DNA from: DATAFO01 sp046728935
GTDB lineage: Bacteria; Actinomycetota; Thermoleophilia; Solirubrobacterales; 70-9
Direction of reading: 5' to 3'
DNA length: 64,000 nucleotides
NCBI GenBank assembly: GCA_046728935.1
Contig: JBKPFS010000107.1
Span: 1 to 64,000 of the forward strand
Position 1 is the stretch's first letter. Every line of letters starts with the position of its first letter. The notes beneath the pieces are model-generated. The model saw nothing but the letters and a program-made list of their open reading frames with translations, was not told where the DNA came from and did not search any database. Shown here piece after piece: positions 16,765 to 26,251 of this stretch. The translations under genes were made by a program, and so were the position numbers.

Positions 16765-17115
16765 GTGCCGGACCTTCCTTCACCCGGCTGGTACCCGGAT
16801 CCCGAGCAGCCGCAGACGAAACGCTACTGGGACGGCCAGGCATGGACCGACCAGCGCGCACCGATCGAGGAGGGGGGTGAGGGCGCACCGGGCTGGATGC
16901 TGGCCGTTGGCTATTTGGGCGCCTTCCTGCTCCCGCTGGTCGGCTTCATCGTCGGCATCGTGCTCCTGGTCCGCCGCCAGTTCGGCCACGGGATCGCGAT
17001 CGTCGGGATCTCGGTTGCCGTCGCCGTGGGCGGCTACCTCATCACGGTCAACGACGACGACGACGACAACGGGGGCCCGAAGCACAAGGCGGAGCGGCGC
17101 AACGACCGCAAGTAG
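16765..17115 (+). CDS. DUF2510 membrane protein
   Basis: This 116-residue protein opens with the DUF2510 motif PGWYPDPEQPQTKRYWDGQAW, described here by its WYPDP and YWDG cores, a short actinobacterial module of unknown role. Two membrane helices follow (about 45-67 and 72-92), then an Asp run (DDDDDD) and a basic tail. The topology suggests both termini face the same side. GTG 16765 is preceded by AGGATGAG. Monocistronic, facing a convergent gene 3 bases after its stop. Confidence 0.8.
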   Translation: MPDLPSPGWYPDPEQPQTKRYWDGQAWTDQRAPIEEGGEGAPGWMLAVGYLGAFLLPLVGFIVGIVLLVRRQFGHGIAIVGISVAVAVGGYLITVNDDDDDNGGPKHKAERRNDRK

Positions 17116-17118
17116 CGC

Positions 17119-17781
17119 CTACTCGGGCTCGTCGTAGAGGCTCTCCGAGGCGATCCCGCGCAGCGCCCGATCCCAGAGGTGGACCTCAAGATAGAGGTCG
17201 TCGCCGAAGCCGTGAACCGCGTCCACCGCGACCAGCGTGAAGCGGCCGTCGATGACCGCCGCCTGGTCGAGGACCTCGCCGTCGAGCTCGGCGCTGACCG
17301 CGACCGCACCGCGCACCAACGGTAGTCCCCACACGAGCGTGACGTCGCCGCCGCGCCCGCCGTCGGCGCGCCAGCGTCCGATCACGTCGTCGTTGAGGTC
17401 GATGCGCCAGTCGGGGTTCTGCTCCGCGGTGACGTCGGTGAAGTCCGTCTTTGCCCGAATGTCTCGCGGCTCGCCCTCCTCGGGCCGCTCGAAAGAGACC
17501 CAGCCGAAGTACTCGGGCACGATGCCGTCGGCGTCCTCGGACCCTTCGCTCGGCCCGGCGGCCCGGCCCGTGGCGGGGACGTAGGTGCGCGCGCCCCAGG
17601 TGCGCTCCGGAAACCAGCGCACGGTCTCGGCGTCGAGCGGCGAGCCGGCCTCGCCCGTCAGCGGCTCACACGCCTCGGCGAAGGTCTCGGCGAGGCGCTC
17701 GGCCCAACGCCCGTAGGGCGCCTTCTCCTGCGGGGAATCGGCGATGAAGCGGGGGAATGGGCGTCGGATCGGCGGGCTCAC
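17119..17781 (-). CDS. hypothetical protein, 220 aa
   Basis: A soluble, acidic protein that starts SPPIRRPFPRFIADSPQEKA and contains ETVRWFPERTWGARTYVPAT, with a beta-rich second half (VTLVWGLPLVRGAVAVSAEL) ending near LHLWDRALRG-like sequence. I do not recognise the family, but the length and Trp/Tyr pattern look like a real conserved actinobacterial protein. No catalytic motif, signal or membrane segment is visible. A small frameshifted membrane ORF lies directly upstream. Confidence 0.6.
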   Translation of the reverse strand: MSPPIRRPFPRFIADSPQEKAPYGRWAERLAETFAEACEPLTGEAGSPLDAETVRWFPERTWGARTYVPATGRAAGPSEGSEDADGIVPEYFGWVSFERPEEGEPRDIRAKTDFTDVTAEQNPDWRIDLNDDVIGRWRADGGRGGDVTLVWGLPLVRGAVAVSAELDGEVLDQAAVIDGRFTLVAVDAVHGFGDDLYLEVHLWDRALRGIASESLYDEPE

Positions 17782-17793
17782 GGCCCGCTGAGA

Positions 17794-17920
17794 CTATCCC
17801 CGCCCGAGCGTCAGCACGAGCGGCGCGACGGCCGCAGCCAGGCTGAAGAAGCCGTAGAGAAACGACCAGCCCGAGCGCGACGAGCCAGAACGACACGCGC
17901 AAATGCCCCACTAACGTCAT
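17794..17920 (-). pseudogene. small membrane protein gene with one indel
   Basis: From ATG 17920 the frame encodes a hydrophobic start (LRVSFWLVALGLVV); near 17862 the reading must shift to continue as LYGFFSLAAAVAPLVLTLGR and stop at TAG 17794. The two hydrophobic halves and the basic end make a credible protein of about 42 residues with one or two helices. The 127-base length confirms the indel, at a TTT run. Confidence 0.45.
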
Positions 17921-17954
17921 TCCCCAAGGATCCTCCTCGCGGAGACCATAGCCG

Positions 17955-19061
17955 CTAGTTGAGCACGGCGCGCAGGTTCGAGGCGGCTCGCTCCGGCGGA
18001 TAGACGTTGACCTCCACCCCCGTGCCCTGCTCGAAGCCGGCCCGGACCGTCAACCGGGGAATGACATCGATGTGCCAGCAGAACTCCTCCACGCCCCGGG
18101 GCGCGGTGCGCACCCAGAGGTTGAGCTGCGGCGGCCGCTCGAAGGCGCCGGCGAGCGCATGCAGGGCAGCGCGAAGCATCCCCGCACCGGCCTCGTCCGC
18201 CTCGAACGACGGCGCCGGGCGGCGGGGGATGACGCGCAGCTCGAAGGGCCCGCGCGAGGCCCAGGGGCAGAGCAGGATCGCGTCGTCGTCGATCGCCACC
18301 AGGCGCTCGCGGCGGCGCACCTCCTCAGTCGCGACGTCGCCGAGCAGGTGCGAGCCCATCGTCCGCTCGTGGTAGGCGGCGGCGCGCTCGCGCTCGCGCG
18401 CGATCTCGGCGGGGACGAAGCCGAGCGCGTAGAGCTGGGCGTGGGTGTGTTCCAGCGAGGCGCCGGCGGCGGGGCCCTCGTTGACGATCAGATGGACATA
18501 GGACGTGTGGCCGGAGTGGGCGCCGATGCGCTCCCGCCACGCCGCGACGGCCGTTGCGAAGCGCTCCTCTCCGAGCGCGGCGAGCGAGGTGACGTGCTCG
18601 GGCGCGTGGACGATCACCTCATGGGCGCCCGTCGCGGGCTGGGAGCCGAACAGGTCCGGCTCGGTCGAGCGCGTCGAGGCCCGGAGCGGATCGATCGACG
18701 CCGCTAGCCCCGACTCGGCGGTCGAGTGTGGATTTGAGCTGGCTGAGGCCGTCGAATCCTCCACTCGATCGGTGGTGCTCGTAAACAGCGGGTAGAGATT
18801 CGGAACCGCGCGGGCAATCCACCCGGGCGTATCGGGATCGCCTCCATCTGGCCGGTTCCCCCAGACCTCCGGCGGGGTGCGGTCCTCGCGCCCCTCACAG
18901 AAGGGACAGGTCTCAGCCGCGTCCGGACGTGGCGCGGCCGCAGCCGGCGCGAACGCGTCGGGACGCTCGGCCCGGCCCGGGGCGAGGATCGCCCGCAGGC
19001 CGGTGAGCTGGTCTATGCGGACCTCGGGCGCCGTCAGGGTCGCGACGCGCTCACGCGTCAG
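17955..19061 (-). CDS. galT: galactose-1-phosphate uridylyltransferase-like protein
   Basis: A GalT-family nucleotidyltransferase of the HIT superfamily, which exchanges UMP between UDP-glucose and galactose-1-phosphate in the Leloir pathway. Seen are [20 protein letters not shown], the zinc pair in [26 protein letters not shown], and the active-site histidines in [15 protein letters not shown]. All N-terminal motifs lie upstream of the only usual start, GTG 18764, so translation must begin earlier; the only candidates are CTG 19061 or CTG 19037, or an indel hides the true start. The 5' end overlaps slipin by 11 bases at CTG 19061. Function is firm, start is not. Confidence 0.75.
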   Translation of the reverse strand: MTRERVATLTAPEVRIDQLTGLRAILAPGRAERPDAFAPAAAAPRPDAAETCPFCEGREDRTPPEVWGNRPDGGDPDTPGWIARAVPNLYPLFTSTTDRVEDSTASASSNPHSTAESGLAASIDPLRASTRSTEPDLFGSQPATGAHEVIVHAPEHVTSLAALGEERFATAVAAWRERIGAHSGHTSYVHLIVNEGPAAGASLEHTHAQLYALGFVPAEIARERERAAAYHERTMGSHLLGDVATEEVRRRERLVAIDDDAILLCPWASRGPFELRVIPRRPAPSFEADEAGAGMLRAALHALAGAFERPPQLNLWVRTAPRGVEEFCWHIDVIPRLTVRAGFEQGTGVEVNVYPPERAASNLRAVLN

Positions 19062-19847
19062 GGCTGGGGCCGTCGGCCGGCGCCGTCGTCGCCGGACCGC
19101 TGCCCGGCACGAACGCCTTGAGGAGGTCGATCGGCAACGGGAAGACGATCGTCGTGTTCTGGCTCACGCCCATCTCCAGGAGCGTCTGCAGGTAGCGGAG
19201 CTGGAGCGTCGCCGGGTTCTGGCTGATGATGTTCGCGGCCTGACCGAGCTTCTCGGCGGCCTGGAACTCGGCGTCGGCGCCGATGATCTTCGCGCGCCGC
19301 TCGCGCTCGGCCTCGGCCTGGCGGGCGATCACCCTTTGCATGTCCTGTGGCAGCTCGACGTCCTTGACCTCGACGGTCGAGACCTTCACTCCCCAGGGCT
19401 CGGTCTGCTCGTCGATGATCTGCTGGAGCTCGATGTTGAGCCGCTCGCGCTCGCTGAGCAGCGCGTCGAGCTCCGCCTTGCCGAGCACCGAGCGCAGCGT
19501 CGTCTGCGCGATCTGCGAGGTGGCGAGGAGGAAGTTCTCGACCTCGGTGATCGCCATGTTGGGATCGATGACCCGGAAGTAGGCGACCGCGTTCACCCGC
19601 ACGGTGACGTTGTCCTTGCTGATCACCCCTGCGGCGGCACGTTCAGCGTCACCGTTCGCAGGTCGACGCGGACCATCTTGTCGATGATCGGAATCAGCAG
19701 GATCAGCCCCGGCCCCTTCTGCGCGATCAGGCGACCGAGCCGGAAGATCACCCCCCGCTCGTACTCGCGCAGGATGCGGATCGCCGAGGCGAGGAGGATC
19801 AGCACGAAGACGGCAAGGACGCCGATGATTGCGATGGCTACTCCCAC
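19051..19847 (-). pseudogene. slipin (stomatin/prohibitin family), one frameshift
   Basis: The 5' part (GTG 19847) gives the membrane anchor [19 protein letters not shown] and [12 protein letters not shown]; the 3' part gives the rest of the band-7 domain ([19 protein letters not shown]) and helical tail with [20 protein letters not shown]. At about 19627 one base is lost in a G run (caggggtgatc), producing a stop after VPPQ. Slipins form membrane scaffolds and are cleaved by the NfeD protease encoded just upstream, whose stop overlaps this start. With one G restored the protein is about 264 residues and complete, so either a fresh mutation or a sequencing error. Confidence 0.8.
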
Positions 19848-21190
19848 TATTCCTCCTGTCTCTCGGTCGCTGAAACCGGTCGAACCCGCAGGGTCAGTCC
19901 CTCGACGGACTCGACTCGCACTCTAACGCCGCGCTCGAGTGCGCTGTCCTCACCGGCTTCGCCAGCACCGTCGGCGACGCTGGCGCGCCAGAGCGCGCCG
20001 TTCACGAACACCTGCCCGACCGGATCGAGGCGGTCGCGCACGTCCCCCTCGGCCCCGACGAGCTCCTCCCAGCCGGTCATCACCGGCCGCGTGCGCGCCT
20101 GGACCACCTTCTGCACGGCGAACGCCATGAAGCCACCGAGGAGCAGGGTGACCAGGACCACCACCGGCGCCGAGACCTCGAAGGCGTCGGAGTTGGTGTT
20201 GAACAGCAGCAGCCCGGAGAGCGCCATCGCCAGGACGCCGACGCCGCCGAGGATGCCGTGTGTCGGGAGATGGGCCTCGGCGATGATCATCGCCACGCCG
20301 AAGACGAGCAGCAGGATCCCGGCGGCGGTCACCGGGAGCTGGGCGGTGCCGTAGAGGCCGAGCAGGAACGAGATCGCCCCCAGGGTGCCCGGGAGGATCA
20401 CCCCGGGGCTGAAGATCTCGATCGCGAGCCCGACCAGCCCGGCGAGCAGCAGCAGATACGCGACGTTCGGGTTGACGAGGATCTGGAGCAGCTCGAGCAG
20501 GAAGGGCATGTCGTGGCGCTCGATCTCGAGCCCGTCGGTGTCGAGCGTCTGTGCCTTCGGTCCCTTGACTCGGAAGCCGTCGAGCTCCGAGAGCAGCTCC
20601 TCCTCGGTGCCGGCGACGGCGTCGATCAGGTTGGTGTCGCGGGCCTCCTCCGCGGCGAAGTTCTCGGCGTCGGTGACCATCGTCCCGGCCAGGTCGCCGT
20701 CTCGGCCGTGGCCGCCCGCCAGCGCCCGCATGTAGGCGGCGGCGTCGTTCTCGACCTTCTGGCCGAGCACCGAGTCGATGTCCCCGCCGGTGATCGACAC
20801 CGGGCTCGCCGAGCCGATGTTGGTACCGGGGGCCATCGCCGCGACGTCCGCGGACTCCGTGATGAACGCGCCAGCCGAGGCGGCGCGCGAGCCGTCCGGT
20901 GACACGTAGACGACCACCGGCATCGGCGCCGCGAGGATGTCCTTGATGATCTCGCGCATCGAGTCGTCGAGCCCGCCGGGCGTGTCGAGCGTGATCACCG
21001 CCAGCGCCGCGTCCTCGTCGGCGGCGTCGTCGAGCGCTTGGTCGATCCACTTCTCGCTCGCCGGATCGACCGTGCCGTCGAACTCGATCGTGTAGGCGAC
21101 ACGGGACTCCTGGGCGCCTGCGCTCGACGCAAGCAACGCTCCAAGGGCAAGTAGGAGCGGCCAAACGAGCAGTCGCGCATGCCGCGGCAT
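19847..21190 (-). CDS. NfeD-family membrane serine protease (ClpP-like + NfeD)
   Basis: The 447-residue protein has a signal peptide (to about 26), a ClpP-like protease domain (30-215) with catalytic Ser105 in RAASAGAFI and Lys145 in LGQKVEND, four or so membrane helices (235-370) and a C-terminal NfeD OB-fold (about 375-440, [17 protein letters not shown]). NfeD proteases of this long type cut stomatin-like proteins at the membrane, and a slipin gene follows with overlapping stop and start (ATAGTG, with AGGAGG). A GATAAT 7 bases before ATG 21190 suggests a leaderless transcript. Confidence 0.92.
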   Translation of the reverse strand: MPRHARLLVWPLLLALGALLASSAGAQESRVAYTIEFDGTVDPASEKWIDQALDDAADEDAALAVITLDTPGGLDDSMREIIKDILAAPMPVVVYVSPDGSRAASAGAFITESADVAAMAPGTNIGSASPVSITGGDIDSVLGQKVENDAAAYMRALAGGHGRDGDLAGTMVTDAENFAAEEARDTNLIDAVAGTEEELLSELDGFRVKGPKAQTLDTDGLEIERHDMPFLLELLQILVNPNVAYLLLLAGLVGLAIEIFSPGVILPGTLGAISFLLGLYGTAQLPVTAAGILLLVFGVAMIIAEAHLPTHGILGGVGVLAMALSGLLLFNTNSDAFEVSAPVVVLVTLLLGGFMAFAVQKVVQARTRPVMTGWEELVGAEGDVRDRLDPVGQVFVNGALWRASVADGAGEAGEDSALERGVRVRVESVEGLTLRVRPVSATERQEE

Positions 21191-21196
21191 GGGTCA

Positions 21197-21202
21197 ATTA
21201 TC
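21197..21202 (-). promoter_or_regulatory. -10 box of the nfeD gene, leaderless
   Basis: GATAAT on the minus strand is followed by only 6 bases before ATG 21190, so transcription would begin at or next to the start codon. No Shine-Dalgarno sequence is present. Confidence 0.55.
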
Positions 21203-21260
21203 CGCCGCATTGGCGTTTTCCTTCGGCATCTCCGAAAAAAGGCGCCAGACGCGTCGTTGG

Positions 21261-21836
21261 CTAGCGCGCGTAGCGGTCGATGTCGTCCGCGAGGTCGTCC
21301 TCCGACTCGTACGGGCCCTGCTTCAGGTAGGCGAGCTCGCCGGTGGCGTCGTAGAACGCCGTCGACGGAAGCCCAACCGAGTGGAGGTCTCTTCGGACGT
21401 CGTCGTCGGGATCGGTGAAGCTGGGATACGGGACCGGGAACTCGTCCAGGAAGGTGCGCGCTGCATCTTCGGAATCCCTGACGTCGACCCCGAGGAACGC
21501 GATGCGCTCCCCGCGCTTTGCCGACTGGGACTGGAGGTACGGAAACTCGAACCGGCAGGGGCCGCACCACGAGGCCCAGACGTTGACAACCACGGGATAT
21601 CCCCGAAGCTCGTCGAGTTGAGCCTCAAGCGCGTTCTTGCCGCCGTCGAGCAGCTCGTTGCCCTGGTCGTAGACGGCCGCCAGCTTCGGCGGGGCGTCAG
21701 CGAGCGCCTTCGCGTAGTCGGTCGCCCGCGACGCCGGATTGCCCGCGTCCTCGTCGCCGGAATCGCCGCCACAGGCACCGAGCCCGAGCGCCAGCGCGGC
21801 CACGATGCTTGCTACCGAGGCGTGTCGAAGTCCCAT
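21261..21836 (-). CDS. TlpA-like thioredoxin lipoprotein
   Basis: This 191-residue protein has a lipoprotein signal with lipobox LGLGACGGDS, so it is tethered outside the membrane, followed by a thioredoxin-fold domain with the active-site WASWCGPCRFEFP and the cis-Pro loop VGLPSTAFYD. Such proteins reduce or deliver electrons to exported proteins, including in cytochrome-c maturation; a ccm operon lies about 9 kb away but direct linkage is not shown. ATG 21836 is taken because it alone gives a proper lipoprotein signal. The region upstream is shared with the divergent helicase. Confidence 0.88.
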   Translation of the reverse strand: MGLRHASVASIVAALALGLGACGGDSGDEDAGNPASRATDYAKALADAPPKLAAVYDQGNELLDGGKNALEAQLDELRGYPVVVNVWASWCGPCRFEFPYLQSQSAKRGERIAFLGVDVRDSEDAARTFLDEFPVPYPSFTDPDDDVRRDLHSVGLPSTAFYDATGELAYLKQGPYESEDDLADDIDRYAR

Positions 21837-21999
21837 TCGCTCGCTGGGATGGTTTAATTCAAGTCGGTCCCGTCTCGGACCACCGGGGGCTGTCGGTCCA
21901 TCCAGAGGGGAACTCGGTCCGGCGGCGCCTCCACCGAGCTTATTCGCTCGCCTTCCAACACCTGGATCACGCGGCGAGCGCGAGACGGAGCCGTTCTCA

Positions 22000-24489
22000 A
22001 TGACCAAGAGCACTGACGTCGTCGCTAGCGCGGCAAGGGACATCAGCGAAGCTGATCTCGAACGGGTGCGCGAATTCACCCGTGAGCCGATCGTGCTCGA
22101 GGGAGAGACCGCCGCGGACCTCGCCCCGGGCAGCGCCGTGCGCCGCGCCGTGGAGGCGGCCCTCCGGGAGCTCGAGGCCGGCGCCGAGGCTCCCTCCTTC
22201 GAGTGGCGGCAGAACTACTCGCTGGTGCTCGGGCTCGAGCGGCTGCTCGCCGAGGACACGCCGCGTCTGCGCGACGGGGCCGAGCTCTCGGAGCACCAGG
22301 TCGACGCCCTCTCGGGGACGCTTGCCGCGCTCGTCTCGGAGCTGGAGAAGAACGGTGACCTGCGCACGAACGGCATGCGGGGCAACGGCGGCGCAGCGGC
22401 CGTCGAGGGCGAGGCGACCGTCGACGAGAACGGTGAAGGCGACGGGAAGGGCGTGCTGCCCGAGGACGAGGTCCTCGAGCCCGACGAGGAGGAGCCGCGC
22501 GATTGGGAGGAGCCCGCGGAGGGCGAGCAGGTTGAGGAGGCTCCCGAGGACCCCGGCGCGGATCGGCGGTTCTGGTTCGAGCACGCGACCGGAGCCGGCA
22601 AGACCGTCGCCGCGGTGGGATTCATCGACGCCTCCCGCACGGGTGGCGTCCTGATCCTCACCCACCGGCGAAACCTCGTCGACCAGTTCATCGGCGAGAT
22701 CTCGGACCGCGGCTACAAGGAACGGCTGTCGCCGCCGCTGCTCGATGGCGCCGACCATCCGTACGGGCCGGTGACGGTCGAGACCTACCAGTGGTTCGTC
22801 CGCAACGCCACCCGGGTCTCGGACGCCTACGCGATCGTGATCTGCGACGAGGCGCACACCGCCCTGGGCGAGAAGACCAGCGCCTGCATCCGCCAATGGA
22901 CGGGCCCCGTGTTCATCGGCATGACCGCGACCGGGGCGCTGATCGCGCGCCACGTCGCCGACTTGTTCCCGACCCAGACCTCGCGCTTCGACCTCGCCCA
23001 AGCGGCGCGGCGCGGTGTGATCGCGCCGCTTCGCTGCATCCGCATCCCACCCGGCCCGGGGGTGAGGACGATCGCGAAGGTGCCCCTGCGGCGCGGCGAG
23101 GTTGACCAGGACTTCGACCAGGAAGAGCTGGCCAAGCTCTTGGACCAGGAGCCGTTCAACGTCGCCGTCGCCGACCTCTATCAATCGCGATTCCGGCGCA
23201 TCCCCGGCGTCGTCTACACGGCGGGCGTGAGGCACGCCAACCACGTCGCCAAGGCGTTCCAGGACGTCGGCATCAACGCCCGCGCGGTCTCGGGGGAGAC
23301 GCCCAAGCGCGAGCTGGCCGAGATTCTCGCCGCCTTCGAGCGCGGTGAGGTCGACCTGCTGTGCAATGCGATGCTGCTCGCGGAGGGCTGGAACTCCCCC
23401 AGGGCGACGCTCTGCATGCACCTCGCCCCGACCGCTTCGCGACGCGTCTACCAGCAGCGGGTCGGCCGCGTGACTCGCCGAGCGTCGGGCAAGGAGGCGG
23501 GGCTGGTGATCGACTTCGTGCACCCGGCGACCACGAGCGACGAGACCATCGTCACGCTTCACAGCCTGCTCGACCGCGACGTCTACCGCGGCGGCGCGAT
23601 CGTGGTCGGGCCGGTGCGCCGGGGGCGCGGCAGGCGGGTTCGCGTCGAGCGCCGCGTGGTGCCCGTCTCGGCCGAGCCGGAGCGCCGGCTGGCGGTGCTC
23701 GAGCGCGAGCTGTGGCGGATCGCCGTCGAGCACCTGAACTACTCCGAGCAGCACGCCTGGGCGGCCCTCGCCGGCGCCCGGGTGACGCCGAACAACTGGC
23801 GGCGCGCCAAGGCGATGCTCCAGCACGACCAGGGCAACGAGCTGCGGCTGCGCTTCCTCCTCACCTGCGTGCAGCGCAACCGCAATCACCAGCTCCGGCT
23901 CAAGGCGCTGGGAGAGATCGCTGCGACGCGCGAGGCGGAGCCCTTCGACGACGCGGTCGAGATCGTCGCCACCTGGCCCCGAGACGAGCGGCGAGCCGGG
24001 GCGCGCGTGCTGCTCCAGGCGCTGGCCGAGCGCCGGATCGGCCGCCGCGACCAGGCCCAGGCATGGGTCTGGCGCCTCGCGGCGATCACTCGCGAGCTCC
24101 ACGAGGAGTACGCCGTGCAGCGGTGGCCAGAGACCAAGCGGCTGCTCGGCCTGTTCGTCAACTCCTCCGGGCGCGCGCACGGCCGCAACGCGCGCCGGAT
24201 TGTCCACGCCGCGCGCCAGCAGGATCGCCGGCTCGCGGTGGCGCTCCTCGCAGCGGCGCTCGCGCACACCCCCGAGGCCGAGGAGGTGCTGCGCGGCGCG
24301 CGGATGCGGATGGCCCGCAAGCCCTCGGCGGTCGCCCGCGAGCTGCTGCGGAACTTCCCCAGGTCGGGCGGCAAGCGCCGCAGGCGCCGAAAGCGCGGCG
24401 AGGGCGGGGATGCAAACGGCAAGGGCAAGCAGCGCGAGCGGCTGGCCGCCCACGACCCCGACGACAAGGGCTCAACCGACTCGGAGTGA
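22000..24489 (+). CDS. DEAD/DEAH-box superfamily 2 helicase with long N-terminal extension
   Basis: The 829-residue protein has helicase motif I ATGAGKTV at 196-203, motif II CDEAH at 282-286, motif III-like GMTATGA at 307-313, and in the second RecA domain a motif IV/V region (LCNAMLLAEGWNSPRATLC) and motif VI QQRVGRVTR. The C-terminal 280 residues are helical and basic (ending KRRRRRKRGEGG). The N-terminal 190 residues are helical, then strongly acidic; the usual 'RxWQ' sequence before motif I is missing. It probably remodels nucleic acids, but partner and substrate are unknown. ATG 22000 has no clear Shine-Dalgarno sequence. The stop overlaps convergent birA by 18 bases. Confidence 0.85.
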   Translation: MTKSTDVVASAARDISEADLERVREFTREPIVLEGETAADLAPGSAVRRAVEAALRELEAGAEAPSFEWRQNYSLVLGLERLLAEDTPRLRDGAELSEHQVDALSGTLAALVSELEKNGDLRTNGMRGNGGAAAVEGEATVDENGEGDGKGVLPEDEVLEPDEEEPRDWEEPAEGEQVEEAPEDPGADRRFWFEHATGAGKTVAAVGFIDASRTGGVLILTHRRNLVDQFIGEISDRGYKERLSPPLLDGADHPYGPVTVETYQWFVRNATRVSDAYAIVICDEAHTALGEKTSACIRQWTGPVFIGMTATGALIARHVADLFPTQTSRFDLAQAARRGVIAPLRCIRIPPGPGVRTIAKVPLRRGEVDQDFDQEELAKLLDQEPFNVAVADLYQSRFRRIPGVVYTAGVRHANHVAKAFQDVGINARAVSGETPKRELAEILAAFERGEVDLLCNAMLLAEGWNSPRATLCMHLAPTASRRVYQQRVGRVTRRASGKEAGLVIDFVHPATTSDETIVTLHSLLDRDVYRGGAIVVGPVRRGRGRRVRVERRVVPVSAEPERRLAVLERELWRIAVEHLNYSEQHAWAALAGARVTPNNWRRAKAMLQHDQGNELRLRFLLTCVQRNRNHQLRLKALGEIAATREAEPFDDAVEIVATWPRDERRAGARVLLQALAERRIGRRDQAQAWVWRLAAITRELHEEYAVQRWPETKRLLGLFVNSSGRAHGRNARRIVHAARQQDRRLAVALLAAALAHTPEAEEVLRGARMRMARKPSAVARELLRNFPRSGGKRRRRRKRGEGGDANGKGKQRERLAAHDPDDKGSTDSE

Positions 24490-25194
24490 GACCTCGCCCG
24501 CGCCGAGGGCGCGGCGTTCGCCATGGGGCGTCGTGATCAGCAGGTTCCCCCGCTCGTCGGTTCCGGCCGCGGTCCCGCGAAGCGTCTCGCCCGCCTCCTC
24601 CCACGAGACCTCGCGGCCGGCGAGCGCGTCGAGCTCGCGGTAGGCGGCCAGCACCCGCTCCGGGTCGGCCTCCACCCACTCCGCGAGCGCCCGATCCAGG
24701 GCGCGGCGCGCCTCGTCGACCGCTACCCCACAGCCGATCGAGGTCGCTGGCCAGCGAAGGTCGGCGGGGAACTCGTCGTCCGCGATCGTCAGGTTGATGC
24801 CCACCCCGATCACGGCCCACTCCGACGGCCTGGCCTCGATCAGCACCCCGCCCAGCTTCCGCTCGGAGAGCCAAAGGTCGTTCGGCCACTTGATCGCCGG
24901 GCTCACCGGCGCCAGCGAGGAGATCGCCTCGCAGGCGGCGACCGGGACGGCCAGCGGCAGCAGGGCGTGCCTTTCGTCGACCGGGCGCAGGATCGCCGAG
25001 TAGAGCAGCGCCTTGCCGGGCGGCGCGCTCCAGGTTCGCCCCCGCCTGCCGCGCCCCGCGGTCTGGGCGCCCGCCGTGACCACGGTCCCGGCCGGCGCGC
25101 CGGCCACGGCCAGCTCGCGCGCGCGTTCGTTGGTGGAGTCGGTGAGCGCGAAGTGGCGATGCGGCGCGCCGAAGGCGAGCGGGCGGGTGCTCAC
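24472..25194 (-). CDS. birA: biotin--[acetyl-CoA-carboxylase] ligase
   Basis: BirA attaches biotin to the carrier domain of acyl-CoA carboxylases. The catalytic domain covers residues 15-185, with DSTNERARELA, the ATP/biotin loop TAGRGRRGRTW and KWPNDLWLSERKLGGVLIE; a short C-terminal SH3-like domain follows. No N-terminal helix-turn-helix is present, so it is a class I enzyme without repressor function. Length (240) is normal for that class. ATG 25194 overlaps the stop of the upstream SAM hydrolase gene by 4 bases, indicating translational coupling. Confidence 0.93.
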   Translation of the reverse strand: MSTRPLAFGAPHRHFALTDSTNERARELAVAGAPAGTVVTAGAQTAGRGRRGRTWSAPPGKALLYSAILRPVDERHALLPLAVPVAACEAISSLAPVSPAIKWPNDLWLSERKLGGVLIEARPSEWAVIGVGINLTIADDEFPADLRWPATSIGCGVAVDEARRALDRALAEWVEADPERVLAAYRELDALAGREVSWEEAGETLRGTAAGTDERGNLLITTPHGERRALGAGEVSLRVG

Positions 25195-26009
25195 AGAGCG
25201 GGCCTGAGCACGACCTCGTCACCCGCGGCGAGGCCGAGGCGCTCCGCCGCGCTGCCCCGGTTGACCGCGAGCGCGAGGCTGCCGTAGGAGTCCAGGTAGA
25301 GCAGGAGCTCGCCCGCCGGGACGTCGGCGAACGTCACCGCGTAGACGGCGTCGAGGGTCACCCCGCCCGCCTCGACCCAGAGCCGGTGGCCCAGCCTGAG
25401 CCCCGAGTCGATGGCCTGCTCGGCCGCCAGGTCGAGCGCGGCGTTGCCGAACCGATCGACGTACGCGACGTGGGCGGACACGAAGCGGCCCGGCTGGATC
25501 GAGGGCTCGCTGCGCGCCAGTCGCGTCAACACATCCGGCTCGATCATCTCTCCGACCTCGGCGAGCGTCGCCCCCTGGGCGATGGTCGCGGCGACCGGCG
25601 CGAACACATCTCGGCCGTGAAAGGTGGCCGAGAGCGGCTCGAGTCGAAACGGCGAGCGCGAGACGTCAGCGGCCTCGACCGCCCCACCCAGCCGCTCGAC
25701 CGCGGGCCAGAGCAGCCCGTTGTCGGGCCCGACCAGGACTCGCCCCTCGGTGGCGGTCGTGATCGCTACCGCGCGTCGCTCGGTTCCGACCTCGGGATCG
25801 ACGATCGCCAGATGTACGCCCGGAGGCGTGAACGGGAGCACGTTGGCGAGCACCGCGGCGCCCTGGCGGACGTCGTGGCGCTGGATTCCGTGCGTGAGGT
25901 CGATCACCGGCGCGTCGGGGGCGATCCGCGCGATCACCGCCCGGCAGACGCCGGCGAACTCATCGTCGGTTCCGTAGTCGGAGAGGAAGGTGATCGGGCG
26001 CGCGGCCAC
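25191..26009 (-). CDS. SAM hydrolase / SAM hydroxide adenosyltransferase (DUF62)
   Basis: The 272-residue protein matches the S-adenosyl-L-methionine hydroxide adenosyltransferase (DUF62) family, which hydrolyses SAM to adenosine and methionine. Markers are TFLSDYGTDDEFAGVCRAVI at the start, IDLTHGIQRHDVRQGA, VHLAIVDPEVGTERRA and LVGPDNGLLWPA in the first domain, and a C-terminal beta domain with VAYVDRFGNAALDL and the conserved end LYLDSYGSLALAVNRGSAAE. It forms a two-gene unit with birA. Cytoplasmic. Some relatives use chloride or fluoride, but the loop insert needed for that is not evident. Confidence 0.92.
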   Translation of the reverse strand: MAARPITFLSDYGTDDEFAGVCRAVIARIAPDAPVIDLTHGIQRHDVRQGAAVLANVLPFTPPGVHLAIVDPEVGTERRAVAITTATEGRVLVGPDNGLLWPAVERLGGAVEAADVSRSPFRLEPLSATFHGRDVFAPVAATIAQGATLAEVGEMIEPDVLTRLARSEPSIQPGRFVSAHVAYVDRFGNAALDLAAEQAIDSGLRLGHRLWVEAGGVTLDAVYAVTFADVPAGELLLYLDSYGSLALAVNRGSAAERLGLAAGDEVVLRPAL

Positions 26010-26251
26010 GCACCGATCTAATCAGGGCCGGGGAGAGGAAGTCGCGCGTCCCGAGGACCAGATCGACGTGGTGGAGGGCCTCATCCGCGTTGAGATCGAG
26101 CGCGTTCCGACCGGCGACGGTGCCGTACGTGACCGAATCGACGTTGCGGGTCATGCGCACGTCCACCGCCCCGCCGCCGAGTTCCACGCACCGACTCAGA
26201 TCGCACCCGGGGCAGGCCTACTCGCGCCGCGTGACGGTGCGCGCCCGATGC
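26010..26251. other. intergenic region, no gene supported
   Basis: A minus-strand frame here (25960-26187) encodes a plausible-looking segment but overlaps the SAM hydrolase start and has no recognised similarity. Probably an upstream control region. Confidence 0.4.

Noticed and set aside
19950..21197. 415-codon minus-strand frame
   Set aside because: Arg/Pro/Gly-rich shadow of the nfeD gene.
21997..24453. 818-codon minus-strand frame opposite the helicase
   Set aside because: Very long but low-complexity; the plus strand carries all helicase motifs.
25960..26187. 75-codon minus-strand ORF before the SAM hydrolase
   Set aside because: Overlaps the SAM hydrolase start, no ribosome site, no family recognised.
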